From: Sphingomonas sp. ERG5
GTDB taxonomy: Bacteria; Pseudomonadota; Alphaproteobacteria; Sphingomonadales; Sphingomonadaceae
Direction: 5' to 3'
DNA: 64,000 nucleotides
NCBI RefSeq assembly: GCF_000803065.1
Contig: NZ_JSXI01000074.1
Location: 62,001 to 126,000, forward strand
The notes under the pieces were generated by a model. The model did not search any database. It worked only from the letters and a program-made list of their open reading frames with translations, and was not told where the DNA came from. The position numbers and the translations under genes are program-made. Each line of letters starts with the position of its first letter. Within the stretch, counting starts at the first letter, position 1. Below are positions 16,093 through 25,101 of this stretch, piece after piece.

Positions 16093-17535
16093 ATGCCGCT
16101 TGGTCCTTCACTCGCTCCGTTGTTCGCCCGCCTTCTGATCGGCGTGGTGCTGACCGCCATTCCCGTCGCGCAGGCTCAGGCTCAGGCGCTGACTCCGGCC
16201 GAAACCGCACAGGTCGATACGCTCGTCACCGCGACACTGGCGAAGACCGGCGCCCCTTCGGCGTCGGTGGCGATCGTGCGGGGCGGTGAGATTGTCTTCG
16301 CCAGGGCCTATGGCAAGCAATCGGAGACGATGCCGGTGGCGAATGCCGATGCGCCGTACCAGATCGCGTCGGTCTCCAAGCAATTCACCGCCGCGGCGCT
16401 GTTGCTGCTCGAGAATGAGGGCAAGCTCAGCCTTGACGACAAGGTCTCGAAATACATTCCGGACATCACCGATGGCGACAAGATCTCGTTGCGCCAGTTG
16501 CTCAGCCATACCTCGGGCCTGCAGGATTACTGGCCGCAGGATTACAGTTTCAAGGCGATGTCGACCCCGGTGACACCGCAGGGCATCGTCGATCGCTGGG
16601 CCAAGAAGCCGCTCGATTTCGCACCGGGTACGCAGTGGCAATATTCCAACACCGGTTATGTCGTCGCGGGCATGATCGTGGAGAAACTCGCGGGCGAACC
16701 GCTGCTCGCCTATCTCGACCGCAAGATCTTCAAACCGCTCGGCATCAAGGCAATCGATCAGGACCTGGCGGTCGGCAAGGGTTATCCGCAGGGCTATGGC
16801 CGCGCCGCATTGGGGCCGGTGCGCGTGGCGACGCCCGCGGCGCATGGCTGGCTGTTCGCGGCGGGCGAATTGTCGATGAGCGCGCGCGACCTCGCCAAAT
16901 GGAATGTCGCGCGGCTCAACCGGTCAATCCTGCCGCCCGAGGATTGGGCCGCACAGGAAACCGCCGTGAAGCTGACCGACGGATCGAGCAATGGCTATGG
17001 CCTGGGCGTGGCGACCGGCAACCTCAATGGCCGGCGCTATGTCGAACATAGCGGCGAAGCGGTCGGTTTTCTGAGCGAGAATATCGTCTTTCCCGATGAG
17101 AAGGCGGCGGTGACAGTTCTCGTCAACACATGGTCGGGGGATTCCTATCAGGAAATCGCCCAGGGCATCATCAAGACGGTCCTGCCCCCGCCCCCGGCCG
17201 ATGCCGCCGACACCGCCGCAGCGAAAAAGATGCGTGCGGTGTTCGATCAGCTGCGCGCCGGCACGCTCGACCGCGGCCTGCTGACTGAGGATGCCGATTT
17301 CTACTTCACCCCGGACGTGCTGGCGGATTTCAGGAACAGCCTTGCCCCTCTTGGCAAGATCACCGACTTTACCCAAATGGGCAAGACGCGGTTGCGCGGC
17401 GGCTTCGTCAACCGCAATTACCGCGTCACCTTTGCCGATCGGGCCGTCGGAATCAGCACCTATTCCGAGCTCGGCGACAGCACCGGCACTGGCGGCCGGA
17501 TCGAACAATTCCTCGTTGCCCAGGTACAGAAATGA
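16093..17535 (+). CDS. exported serine hydrolase (class C beta-lactamase-like fold)
   Basis: 480 residues. Signal peptide to about residue 33 (VAQAQAQA). The domain has S93-V-S-K96 (nucleophile and base), YSNTGY as the second motif and HSGEAVG as the third. This fold includes penicillin-binding proteins, D-aminopeptidases and esterases; the substrate is not evident. A C-terminal extension after about 380 may be a lipocalin-like accessory domain. Start at ATG 16093: GAGGA (16083-16087) sits at proper distance, whereas ATG 16087 overlaps it. Ends with a four-base overlap on the aminopeptidase gene. Confidence 0.88.
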   Translation: MPLGPSLAPLFARLLIGVVLTAIPVAQAQAQALTPAETAQVDTLVTATLAKTGAPSASVAIVRGGEIVFARAYGKQSETMPVANADAPYQIASVSKQFTAAALLLLENEGKLSLDDKVSKYIPDITDGDKISLRQLLSHTSGLQDYWPQDYSFKAMSTPVTPQGIVDRWAKKPLDFAPGTQWQYSNTGYVVAGMIVEKLAGEPLLAYLDRKIFKPLGIKAIDQDLAVGKGYPQGYGRAALGPVRVATPAAHGWLFAAGELSMSARDLAKWNVARLNRSILPPEDWAAQETAVKLTDGSSNGYGLGVATGNLNGRRYVEHSGEAVGFLSENIVFPDEKAAVTVLVNTWSGDSYQEIAQGIIKTVLPPPPADAADTAAAKKMRAVFDQLRAGTLDRGLLTEDADFYFTPDVLADFRNSLAPLGKITDFTQMGKTRLRGGFVNRNYRVTFADRAVGISTYSELGDSTGTGGRIEQFLVAQVQK

Positions 17536-18926
17536 CTGATTTCGCCAATTTGCTTCAGCCGGATCGCGGCCAGCCGGCCCGTACCATCCATGTCGTTCAT
17601 CCCACCGCGTTCGCCGACTGGCTGGCCGGTCAGCCGCCGCGCGTTCGGACCGCGGTCGCGGCGCATCGGCTGACCGGCAAGGCCGGCAACCGCGCCGTCC
17701 TGCCTGGCGACGGGGTCGAGGACTGGTCGATGCTGCTGGTGTGCGACGAGGCGGCGGGATCGCCGTGGCGGATCGCGTCGCTTGGCGAATCGCTGCCCGA
17801 GGGCACTTACCGCCTCGCGTCGGGCGAACCCGGCGCGGCGATGCTCGGCTGGCTGCTCGCGCAGCATCGTTTCGATCGTTATCGCCAGCGCGAGACGATC
17901 GGCCCGCGCATCCTGCTTACCGGCGAGCCTGCCAGGATCGAGGAAACCGTTCGCCTCGCCATCGCCACGGCGCAAGTTCGCGATCTGGTCGATACCGCCG
18001 CCGCCGATCTTGGCCCCGCCGAGCTCGAGGCCGAAGCGGCGACCCTGGCCAAGGCGCATGGCGCCACGCTGACCGTGACAAGGGGGGAGCCCCTCGCCAA
18101 GGGCTATCCGATGATCCAGGCGGTCGGCCAGGCCGCCGCCAAGGGTCGCGAGCCGCGGCTGATCGAGCTCGAATGGGGCGATCCCAAGCATCCGCGCATC
18201 GCGCTGATCGGCAAGGGCGTATGCTTCGATTCGGGTGGCCTGGACATCAAACCCAGCGCCGGCATGCGGCTGATGAAGAAGGACATGGGCGGCGCGGCAC
18301 ATGCGCTGGCGCTGGCCGGGCTGGTGATGGCCGCGCGGCTCAAGGTCCGCCTCCATCTGCTCATCCCGGCAGTCGAGAACAGCGTCGCCGGCAACGCCTT
18401 TCGCCCCGGCGACGTGCTTGCGACGCGCAAGGGCCTGACGGTCGAGAACACCAATACCGACGCCGAGGGCCGGCTGGTGCTGGGCGATGCGATCACCAAG
18501 GCGGCCGAAGGAGCGGCTGGGGTCGGGCCCGAACTGATCATCGACTTCGCCACGCTGACCGGCGCGGCGCGGGTCGCGCTTGGCCCTGATCTGCCCGCGA
18601 CGTTCGTCAATGACGAGCCACTGGCCGAGGCGCTGTTCGCCGCGGCCGCCGAGGTCGGCGACCCGCTTTGGCGCATGCCGCTATGGGACGGTTATGACGA
18701 GCTGCTCAAGTCGGACATCGCCGACATGGTCAATGCAGCCGACAGCAGTTTCGCCGGCGCGACGACGGCGGCCCTGTTCCTGCGCCGCTTCATCCCGGCG
18801 GGAACGGCCTGGGCGCATCTCGACACGTTCGCCTGGCGGCCCTCGGCCAAAGCGGGACGCCCCAAGGGCGGTGACGCGCTGGGGCTCAGGGCAACCTGGT
18901 CGGTGCTCAAGACACGTTATAGCTGA
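17532..18926 (+). CDS. leucyl aminopeptidase family protein (M17)
   Basis: 464 residues. Two-zinc cytosolic aminopeptidase. Seen: GKGVCFDSGGLDIKPS with the catalytic lysine region KKDMGGA, and the signature NTDAEGRL at 308-315 with its metal ligands. The start overlaps the serine hydrolase stop (ATGA), so the two are probably co-translated and may act in one peptide-recycling path, which is inference. Its stop directly abuts the stop of the convergent cupredoxin gene with no base between. Confidence 0.93.
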   Translation: MTDFANLLQPDRGQPARTIHVVHPTAFADWLAGQPPRVRTAVAAHRLTGKAGNRAVLPGDGVEDWSMLLVCDEAAGSPWRIASLGESLPEGTYRLASGEPGAAMLGWLLAQHRFDRYRQRETIGPRILLTGEPARIEETVRLAIATAQVRDLVDTAAADLGPAELEAEAATLAKAHGATLTVTRGEPLAKGYPMIQAVGQAAAKGREPRLIELEWGDPKHPRIALIGKGVCFDSGGLDIKPSAGMRLMKKDMGGAAHALALAGLVMAARLKVRLHLLIPAVENSVAGNAFRPGDVLATRKGLTVENTNTDAEGRLVLGDAITKAAEGAAGVGPELIIDFATLTGAARVALGPDLPATFVNDEPLAEALFAAAAEVGDPLWRMPLWDGYDELLKSDIADMVNAADSSFAGATTAALFLRRFIPAGTAWAHLDTFAWRPSAKAGRPKGGDALGLRATWSVLKTRYS

Positions 18927-19319
18927 TCACCGCACGACGATCTTGCCGGTCATGCCAAAGGCCGAGTGCATGAAATGGGAGCAATGCATTTCATAAGTGC
19001 CGGGGCCGGGCGCGACCAGATGAATGTCGATCGTCTCCCCGCCCTCGAACGAGATCGCTCCCTTCGAGATCTGTCGGCGATCCGCCGGTGCGATCGCTGC
19101 GCCGGCGAAGAACGCCTTGGCGACCAGGTCATGGCTGCCGCTCGCGGTATCGGTGATGTGCAGCGTATAGGCGCGGCCATGCTCCAGCGTCACCGTCGCC
19201 GGGGTGAATTTGAAATTCGACAGGGCGATATCGATTTGCGTCGCGGGTTGATCGGCCGCCGCCACGGGCGCCGCGCCGATCAATGCAAATGCGGCAAGGG
19301 TCAGGATCGTCTTCATCAT
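18927..19319 (-). CDS. exported cupredoxin-domain protein
   Basis: 130 residues. Signal peptide to about residue 22 (AAPVAAA). The remainder is a cupredoxin with the expected type 1 copper ligands: histidine in GSHDL, then cysteine, histidine and methionine in YEMHCSHFMHSAFGM. It probably carries electrons or binds copper in the periplasm. No partner enzyme lies beside it. The 3' end abuts the aminopeptidase 3' end, leaving no room for a separate terminator. Confidence 0.87.
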   Translation of the reverse strand: MMKTILTLAAFALIGAAPVAAADQPATQIDIALSNFKFTPATVTLEHGRAYTLHITDTASGSHDLVAKAFFAGAAIAPADRRQISKGAISFEGGETIDIHLVAPGPGTYEMHCSHFMHSAFGMTGKIVVR

Positions 19320-19370
19320 GCGACTCCGCGAAATCAGCCCCCGCGTGAAGATAGCCTATCCTAACGGCAA

Positions 19371-20114
19371 TTACAGTGCCGCTCCCGCCGTGATGATCGG
19401 CACGAACTTCGCGGCGGTCAGGCTTGCGCCGCCGACCAGTGCGCCATCGACATCCCCGGCGCCAAGCAACTGACTGGCGTTGTCGCCCGTCACCGACCCG
19501 CCATAGAGCAACCGCACCGCATCCGCTTCGTCGCCGATCAGCGCGCGCAGCTTCGCCCGGATCGCGCCGTGCATCGCCGTCACATCCGCAACGGTCGGCG
19601 TCCGCCCGGTGCCGATCGCCCAGACCGGTTCGTACGCGATCGACAGCCACGCCGCCCCGGCGCCGTCCGGCAAGGAGCCGGCGAGTTGCCCCGTCACTAC
19701 CGCCTCGGCCCGCCCCGCGTCGCGCTCATCCAATGTCTCGCCGATGCACAGGATCGCATTCAGGCCCTGACGGTGCAGCGCCTCCGCCTTGGCCTTCACC
19801 TCCGCGTCGGTTTCGTGCTGGTCGGCGCGGCGCTCGCTATGGCCGACGATCGAGAAGCCTGCGCCCGCCTCGCGGATCATCGCCGCGGAGACACAGCCGG
19901 TATGCGCGCCCTTGTCGGCGGCATGAACATCCTGCGCGCCGATCGCGAGATCGGGCCCACGTCCCGCCGCGGCGATCAGGGTCGCCGGCACGGCAATCGC
20001 GACATCGACACCCGGATGAGCCAGCGCCGCTCCGGCGATCGCGTCGAGTTCGGCCAATGCGGCGAGATCGCCGTTCATCTTCCAATTGCCCGCGATCAGC
20101 TTGCGTCGTATCAT
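19371..20114 (-). CDS. tpiA: triosephosphate isomerase
   Basis: 247 residues, the normal length. Interconverts dihydroxyacetone phosphate and glyceraldehyde 3-phosphate. Seen: NWKMN with the catalytic lysine, GHSERR with the catalytic histidine, YEPVWAIGTG with the catalytic glutamate, and LYGGSV phosphate loop. Start ATG 20114 is preceded by GGAGG at seven bases, which rules out the longer frame. Divergent from the ppiD-like gene with 136 bases between. Confidence 0.97.
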   Translation of the reverse strand: MIRRKLIAGNWKMNGDLAALAELDAIAGAALAHPGVDVAIAVPATLIAAAGRGPDLAIGAQDVHAADKGAHTGCVSAAMIREAGAGFSIVGHSERRADQHETDAEVKAKAEALHRQGLNAILCIGETLDERDAGRAEAVVTGQLAGSLPDGAGAAWLSIAYEPVWAIGTGRTPTVADVTAMHGAIRAKLRALIGDEADAVRLLYGGSVTGDNASQLLGAGDVDGALVGGASLTAAKFVPIITAGAAL

Positions 20115-20250
20115 CTGCACCCTCCAAAATTCCTGCTGCCCGATAGAGCCGCCCGCCCCGACAGCACAAGCCCGACTCCGCACGCTTGAAGCGGCGGGAC
20201 GCTGCCCGTAAAGCGGTGGTGATTCCGCGCGTTCAACAGATTGGTCCCCC

Positions 20251-22197
20251 ATGCTCAGCCTTATCCGCCGCCTGATCAATTCGAAGGTCGGCCTGCTCGT
20301 CACCTTCGCCTTTCTCGCGATCATCGGGCTGGCGTTCGCGGCAGGCGATATCAACGGACTTGGTTCATCGGGGGCAAAGCTGACCGGCGATGCGGTGGCG
20401 ACGGTCGGCAAGCAAAAGCTGACTGAGATCGAACTCCGAACCCGCGTGCAGAGCGAGATGGAGAATTTCCGCCAGCAGCAGCCTGGGCTCGACATGATCA
20501 CTTATGTCAACAATGGCGGCCTGGAAGGCAGTCTGAACCGGACGATCGACGGCCTGGCGCTTGAGCAGTTCGGCAAGGATCAGGGCATGGTCGTCAGCAA
20601 GCGCGCCATTGACGGCCAGATTGCGAGCATCCCGTCGTTGCACGGCGTGGACGGCAAGTTCAGCCAGACACTCTATCAGCAATTGCTCGCCCAACAGCGA
20701 CTGACCGACCAGCAAGTGCGCACCGACATCGCGCGCTCGATGATCGGACAGCAGCTCGTTGCGCCGACCGGCGGCGCCAATCAGGTGCCGCAGCAGCTCG
20801 CCCTGCCCTATGCCTCGCTGCTGCTCGAAAAGCGCGAGGGCCAGGTCGGCTTCATTCCGACCCAGGCGATGGGCGCGGGGGCGCCGCCGACCGATGCCGA
20901 AGTCGCCACTTTCTACAAGCGCAACATCGCGCGCTACACGGTCCCCGAGCGCCGCGTGATCCGCTACGCCGTTGTGACCCATGACCAGCTCAAGGGATCG
21001 ACCGCGCCGACCGATAAGGAAATCGCCGACGCTTATCAGTCGCAGCGCGCCAAATACGCGCCGACCGAAAAACGCACGCTTGTCCAGGTCATCCTGGCCG
21101 ACAAGGCATCGGCCGATGCGCTCGCCACCAAGGTGAAGGCGGGCACGCCGATCGAAACCGCCGCGCGTGCCGCCGGGCTTGAACCGGCGACGCTGACCGG
21201 GGTCGAGAAAGCCGCTTATGCCGGTCAAAGCTCCTCCGCGCTCGCCGACGCGGCCTTTGGCGCCGCCAAGGGTGCGGTGGTCGGGCCGCTGCGCTCCGCG
21301 CTCGGCTTCACGGTCATTCGCGTCGATGCGATCGAACAAGTCGCAGGCAAGACGCTCGAACAGGCCAAACCGGAATTGATCGCCGCGCTGACCAAGGAAA
21401 AGACCACCCAGGCGCTCGGCGCGATGCATGATGCAATCGACGATGCGACGTCCAAAAACGCCACGTTCGCGGAAGTCATTGCCGATCAGAAGCTGAGCGC
21501 TCAGGTCACCCCGGCCTTGCTCTCCGATGGGCGCAACCCCGACGATGCGACCGTCAAGGCGGCTCCCGACTTCCTCCCGGTCGTCGCCGCCGCTTTCGCC
21601 ATGGAGCAGGGCGACAGCCCGCAACTGGTGCCAATGGACCAGGAAGGCGGCTTTGCCGTGGTCGGCCTGGACCGGGTCGTCCCCGCCGCCGCATCGGCGC
21701 TGACCCAGATCCGTCCCGTTGTCGCACGCGATTTTGCGCTCGACCGCGCGCGCGTCGCAGCGCGCAAGGTTGCGGACGATATTGTCGCCAAGATCAACAA
21801 GGGCACCCCGATCGCGCAGGCCTTTGCGGCTAGCGGGGTGAAGACGCCGCCGCTCCAGCCGATCAATTCGTCGCGCGCGCAGCTTGCCAGTGCCGGCCGC
21901 AATATCCCGCCGCCGATCGCGCTGATGTTCAGCATGTCGGAAAAGACCAGCAAGCGGCTCGAACTGGGCAATAACGAAGGCTGGGCTATCGTCTATCTGA
22001 ACCATATCGAGCGCGGTAATGCCGCCAACCAGCCGAATATCGTCCAGGCAACCCGCACCGATCTCGGCAAGGTCATCGGCAATGAATATACCGCGCAGTT
22101 CATCGAGGCGGTACGCCGCCAGGTTGGCGTGAAGAAGAACGACAAGGCGATCGCCACGGTCCGGGCGGCGCTGACCGGCCAGGGCGGCGGCAATTAA
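20251..22197 (+). CDS. PpiD-like periplasmic peptidyl-prolyl isomerase / SurA-N domain protein
   Basis: 648 residues. One N-terminal membrane helix (about 13-31) anchors a periplasmic body, as in PpiD. A SurA-N-like chaperone segment (about 40-170) is followed by a parvulin-type region near 250-370 (KRTLVQVILADKASADA, LGFTVIRVDAIE). It would assist folding of exported and outer membrane proteins. Gene position between tpiA and trpE, with trpE starting close behind, is usual in sphingomonads. Confidence 0.88.
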   Translation: MLSLIRRLINSKVGLLVTFAFLAIIGLAFAAGDINGLGSSGAKLTGDAVATVGKQKLTEIELRTRVQSEMENFRQQQPGLDMITYVNNGGLEGSLNRTIDGLALEQFGKDQGMVVSKRAIDGQIASIPSLHGVDGKFSQTLYQQLLAQQRLTDQQVRTDIARSMIGQQLVAPTGGANQVPQQLALPYASLLLEKREGQVGFIPTQAMGAGAPPTDAEVATFYKRNIARYTVPERRVIRYAVVTHDQLKGSTAPTDKEIADAYQSQRAKYAPTEKRTLVQVILADKASADALATKVKAGTPIETAARAAGLEPATLTGVEKAAYAGQSSSALADAAFGAAKGAVVGPLRSALGFTVIRVDAIEQVAGKTLEQAKPELIAALTKEKTTQALGAMHDAIDDATSKNATFAEVIADQKLSAQVTPALLSDGRNPDDATVKAAPDFLPVVAAAFAMEQGDSPQLVPMDQEGGFAVVGLDRVVPAAASALTQIRPVVARDFALDRARVAARKVADDIVAKINKGTPIAQAFAASGVKTPPLQPINSSRAQLASAGRNIPPPIALMFSMSEKTSKRLELGNNEGWAIVYLNHIERGNAANQPNIVQATRTDLGKVIGNEYTAQFIEAVRRQVGVKKNDKAIATVRAALTGQGGGN

Positions 22198-22261
22198 TCC
22201 TGGTAGTGCCGGGAACGGCTTCGATCCTGCTGGCGCGCTTGCAGCGGGCCGGCCGGCACTG

Positions 22262-23710
22262 GTGTGGCGCCGGCAGATCGCCGACACCGAAACGCCAGTC
22301 GCCGCGGCGCTGAAACTGATCGAACCCGGGCGCGGCGACTTCCTGCTCGAATCGGTCGAAGGCGGCGCGATCCGCGGCCGGCACAGCCTGATCGGCCTCG
22401 CACCCGACCTGGTGTTCCGCGCCGAGGGCAACCGGGCGGAGATCAACCGCCACTGGCTTTCCGATCGCGACGCCTTCGCGCCGTGCGAAGCGCCAACGCT
22501 GAATGCCTTGCGCACGCTGGTCGCCGATTGCCGCATGGACGTGCCCGCCGAACTGCCGCGCGCGCTGGCCTGCCTGGTCGGTTATTTCGGCTATGAAACC
22601 GTCGGCCTGGTAGAGAAGCTGCCCCGCCCCGACGCCGACCCGCTCGGCCTGCCCGACATGATGTTCGTGCGCCCGACCGTCATCGTGATCTTCGACCGGC
22701 TGGCTGACGCGCTGTTCCTCGTCGCGCCGGTCTGGCCCGACGCTACCCGAACGCCCGCAGCGATCGTCGCCGAAGCCGAGGAACGAATCGACATGGTGGC
22801 CGCGCGCCTGGCCAGTGCCGGGCTACCGCCACCGGTGCGCGCCGACCTCGCCGATGTCACCCTCGATCCGGTCCTGCCGCCCGGCCGCTATGGCGAGATG
22901 GTCGCGCGGGCGAAGGATTATATCGTCGCGGGCGACATCTTTCAGGTCGTCCTGGCACAGCGTTTCACCCTGCCCTTCGCACTCCCGCCGATCGAGCTTT
23001 ACCGCGCGCTCCGTCGCATCAACCCGTCACCCTTCCTGTATCATCTCGACTTGCCCGGCTTCGCGCTGACTGGATCAAGCCCCGAGATCCTCGTTCGGGT
23101 CCGCGACGGCGAAGTCACCATTCGCCCGATCGCGGGTACGCGCCCACGCGGAAAAACCGCGACGGAGGACCAGACCAACCGCGCCGACCTGCTCGCCGAT
23201 CCCAAGGAACGCGCCGAGCATCTCATGCTGCTCGACCTCGGCCGCAACGATGTCGGGCGCGTGGCGGATGCCGGGACGGTCACCGTCACTGACAGCTATA
23301 CCGTCGAATTCTACAGCCATGTCATGCACATCGTGTCGAACGTCGTCGGCCGACTGGGCAAGGATCATGACGCGATCGACGCGATCCTCGCGGGCTTCCC
23401 GGCCGGCACGGTCAGTGGCGCGCCGAAAGTTCGCGCCTGCGAAATCATTGCCGAACTCGAATCGGAGAAGCGCGGCGCCTATGCCGGCGGCGTGGGGTAT
23501 TTCTCGCCCGACGGATCAATGGACAGCTGCATCGTGCTCAGAACGGCAGTCGTGAAGGACGGCATGATGCATGTACAGGCCGGTGCGGGCATCGTTGCCG
23601 ACAGCGACCCAGCCTATGAGCAGCGGGAATGCGAGGCCAAGGCCGGTGCCCTGCTCGCCGCCGCCCGCGAAGCGATCGCACGCGCAGGCGAGGCTGGTTT
23701 CGGTCAGTAA
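22262..23710 (+). CDS. trpE: anthranilate synthase component I
   Basis: 482 residues from GTG 22262. Converts chorismate to anthranilate with ammonia from TrpG. Seen: GRGDFLLESVEGG (tryptophan-site region LLES), the catalytic block RINPSPFLYHLD, GSSPEILVRV, GTRPRG and GAPKVRACEII. Family-like residues (AAGRPALVW) begin before the GTG, and the frame is open back to the ppiD stop, yet it holds no ATG, GTG or TTG there. A GTG at 22206 in another frame would join if one T were added near 22219-22221. So the true start is probably upstream or a base is missing. A terminator hairpin follows. Confidence 0.9.
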   Translation: MWRRQIADTETPVAAALKLIEPGRGDFLLESVEGGAIRGRHSLIGLAPDLVFRAEGNRAEINRHWLSDRDAFAPCEAPTLNALRTLVADCRMDVPAELPRALACLVGYFGYETVGLVEKLPRPDADPLGLPDMMFVRPTVIVIFDRLADALFLVAPVWPDATRTPAAIVAEAEERIDMVAARLASAGLPPPVRADLADVTLDPVLPPGRYGEMVARAKDYIVAGDIFQVVLAQRFTLPFALPPIELYRALRRINPSPFLYHLDLPGFALTGSSPEILVRVRDGEVTIRPIAGTRPRGKTATEDQTNRADLLADPKERAEHLMLLDLGRNDVGRVADAGTVTVTDSYTVEFYSHVMHIVSNVVGRLGKDHDAIDAILAGFPAGTVSGAPKVRACEIIAELESEKRGAYAGGVGYFSPDGSMDSCIVLRTAVVKDGMMHVQAGAGIVADSDPAYEQRECEAKAGALLAAAREAIARAGEAGFGQ

Positions 23711-23712
23711 CT

Positions 23713-23736
23713 GCGGCAGTTCCTGGGAACTGCCGC
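23713..23736. terminator. hairpin between convergent trpE and exported protein gene
   Basis: Perfect 11-base stem GCGGCAGTTCC / GGAACTGCCGC with a 2-base apex (TG), beginning 2 bases after the trpE stop and ending 10 bases before the end of the opposite gene. Likely a bidirectional terminator. It implies trpE is not simply read through into trpG. Confidence 0.7.
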
Positions 23737-23746
23737 CGGACCTGCC

Positions 23747-24157
23747 TCAGGGAACGCTCGATTCCAGCCTTTTCTTCTCGACCTTCTCCGCTGTGTATTC
23801 GCGCAGCATCTTGGTAACGCAGCCGGTCTGGCCGCCGGTCCCGACCGGCGAGCAGGTGTTGGGCAATCCGCCGGCGACACGGCCGACTTCGTCGATCGTC
23901 GCGGCGCGGTTGACCCAGCTCTGATTCGCCGCGTCAGGCTTCGATTCGCGGAACTGTTTCGGGATGCGATAAGGCTCCTCCAGCGTCCCGCACACGACGA
24001 TCTCATCGCCTGCGGCCGGCGGGCATTTCTCGCCCTTCTGGATCTGGACGTTGCGAATGCGCTTCAACGGCGTGCTGCCGTCGGTTGCCGGCTTGTCCTG
24101 GGCGATGAGCGCCGCAGGAAGGGCCAGCAACATCACTGCAATGGGAAAACGGATCAT
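23747..24157 (-). CDS. small exported protein
   Basis: 136 residues. Signal peptide to about residue 19 (LPAALIAQ). Mature part has four cysteines (KCPP, VVCGTLE, NTCSPVG, TGCVTK), consistent with two disulfides, and the pattern GDEIVVCGTLEEPYRIPKQFR that I associate with a sphingomonad family of unknown function. It lies on the opposite strand inside the trp region, between trpE and trpG. Confidence 0.75.
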   Translation of the reverse strand: MIRFPIAVMLLALPAALIAQDKPATDGSTPLKRIRNVQIQKGEKCPPAAGDEIVVCGTLEEPYRIPKQFRESKPDAANQSWVNRAATIDEVGRVAGGLPNTCSPVGTGGQTGCVTKMLREYTAEKVEKKRLESSVP

Positions 24158-24287
24158 CGATTACGACTCCTGTGGCGGTATCAACGTCCGCCAACGCCAA
24201 TTGCTCCACCCTGAACGATGCTCCCTCTACCCCGATTGGGGCGAAAAACGGGCGGCGTAACGAATTTGGTGCTGATACCTTAACCCA

Positions 24288-25091
24288 ATGAACCGAGTCG
24301 CGAGCATCAGGGCCATTTTCTGCGCTATATCGTTGTTCGCTGGCGGGTGCGACGCGAGCAACGGCCCGGGCAACGCGGCCGAAGCTTCTCGACCGTATCC
24401 GACCGGGAAGCGCGATAGCTGCGAACCGATCATCTTCGACGATGTACCGATGACCGTTTGCACGGCCGACCCGACCCAACACGTCATCGAACTCGCCGAG
24501 TTGGACCGCGAGGGAAAGCCGCTGCGTGGCTTCGCCCGGCTCGAGCCGGCATTGGGAAGTCGGCGGGACCGGCTGGTGTTCGCGATGAACGCCGGCATGT
24601 TCGACGATCGCGGCTTGCCGATCGGCCTGTACGTCGAACAGGGCCGGGAATTGCAGTCGCTCAACCAGCGCGGCGGCACGGGCAATTTCTACATGAAGCC
24701 CAATGGCGTTTTCTATGGCGACGACAGCGGCTGGCACATCGCGACGGCCTCAGCCTTCGCAGCACGGCGAACTGGCGGAATCCATTTCGCGACTCAATCG
24801 GGCCCGATGCTGGTGAAGGATGGCCGTTACAATGCCGCGTTCGACGAAAATGGGCCATCGCGCTACATCCGCAACGGCGTTTGCGTCGACGGCGAAGGAC
24901 GGGCCTTTTTCGCGATCAGCAACGCGCCCGTGTCATTCGGGAAATTTGCCCGGCTCTTTCGCGACCGCCTGAACTGCCCGAATGCACTGTATCTCGACGG
25001 CACGGTATCGTCGCTATGGGAGACCAAAGCGGGGCGTCGCGATGCAGGGGCACCTATCGGACCGATTGTGGTGGTGATGCAAAAGCGCTAG
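24288..25091 (+). CDS. phosphodiester glycosidase family protein (NAGPA-like, DUF2233), likely lipoprotein
   Basis: 267 residues. N-terminal hydrophobic segment ends in LFAGGC, an acceptable lipobox, so it is probably anchored to a periplasmic membrane face. The body has VFAMNAGMFDD, KPNGVFYGD, ATQSGPMLVKDG and LYLDGTVSS, all typical of the phosphodiester glycosidase fold named after the human uncovering enzyme. Bacterial substrates are unknown. It ends 10 bases before trpG and would be co-transcribed with it. Confidence 0.83.
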   Translation: MNRVASIRAIFCAISLFAGGCDASNGPGNAAEASRPYPTGKRDSCEPIIFDDVPMTVCTADPTQHVIELAELDREGKPLRGFARLEPALGSRRDRLVFAMNAGMFDDRGLPIGLYVEQGRELQSLNQRGGTGNFYMKPNGVFYGDDSGWHIATASAFAARRTGGIHFATQSGPMLVKDGRYNAAFDENGPSRYIRNGVCVDGEGRAFFAISNAPVSFGKFARLFRDRLNCPNALYLDGTVSSLWETKAGRRDAGAPIGPIVVVMQKR

Positions 25092-25101
25092 CGGCGCGTG
25101 C

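Noticed and set aside
20365..22536. 723-codon open frame on the minus strand
   Set aside because: It is antisense to the ppiD-like gene and trpE, has low-complexity arginine-rich residues and no family motif; long shadows are expected at this GC content.
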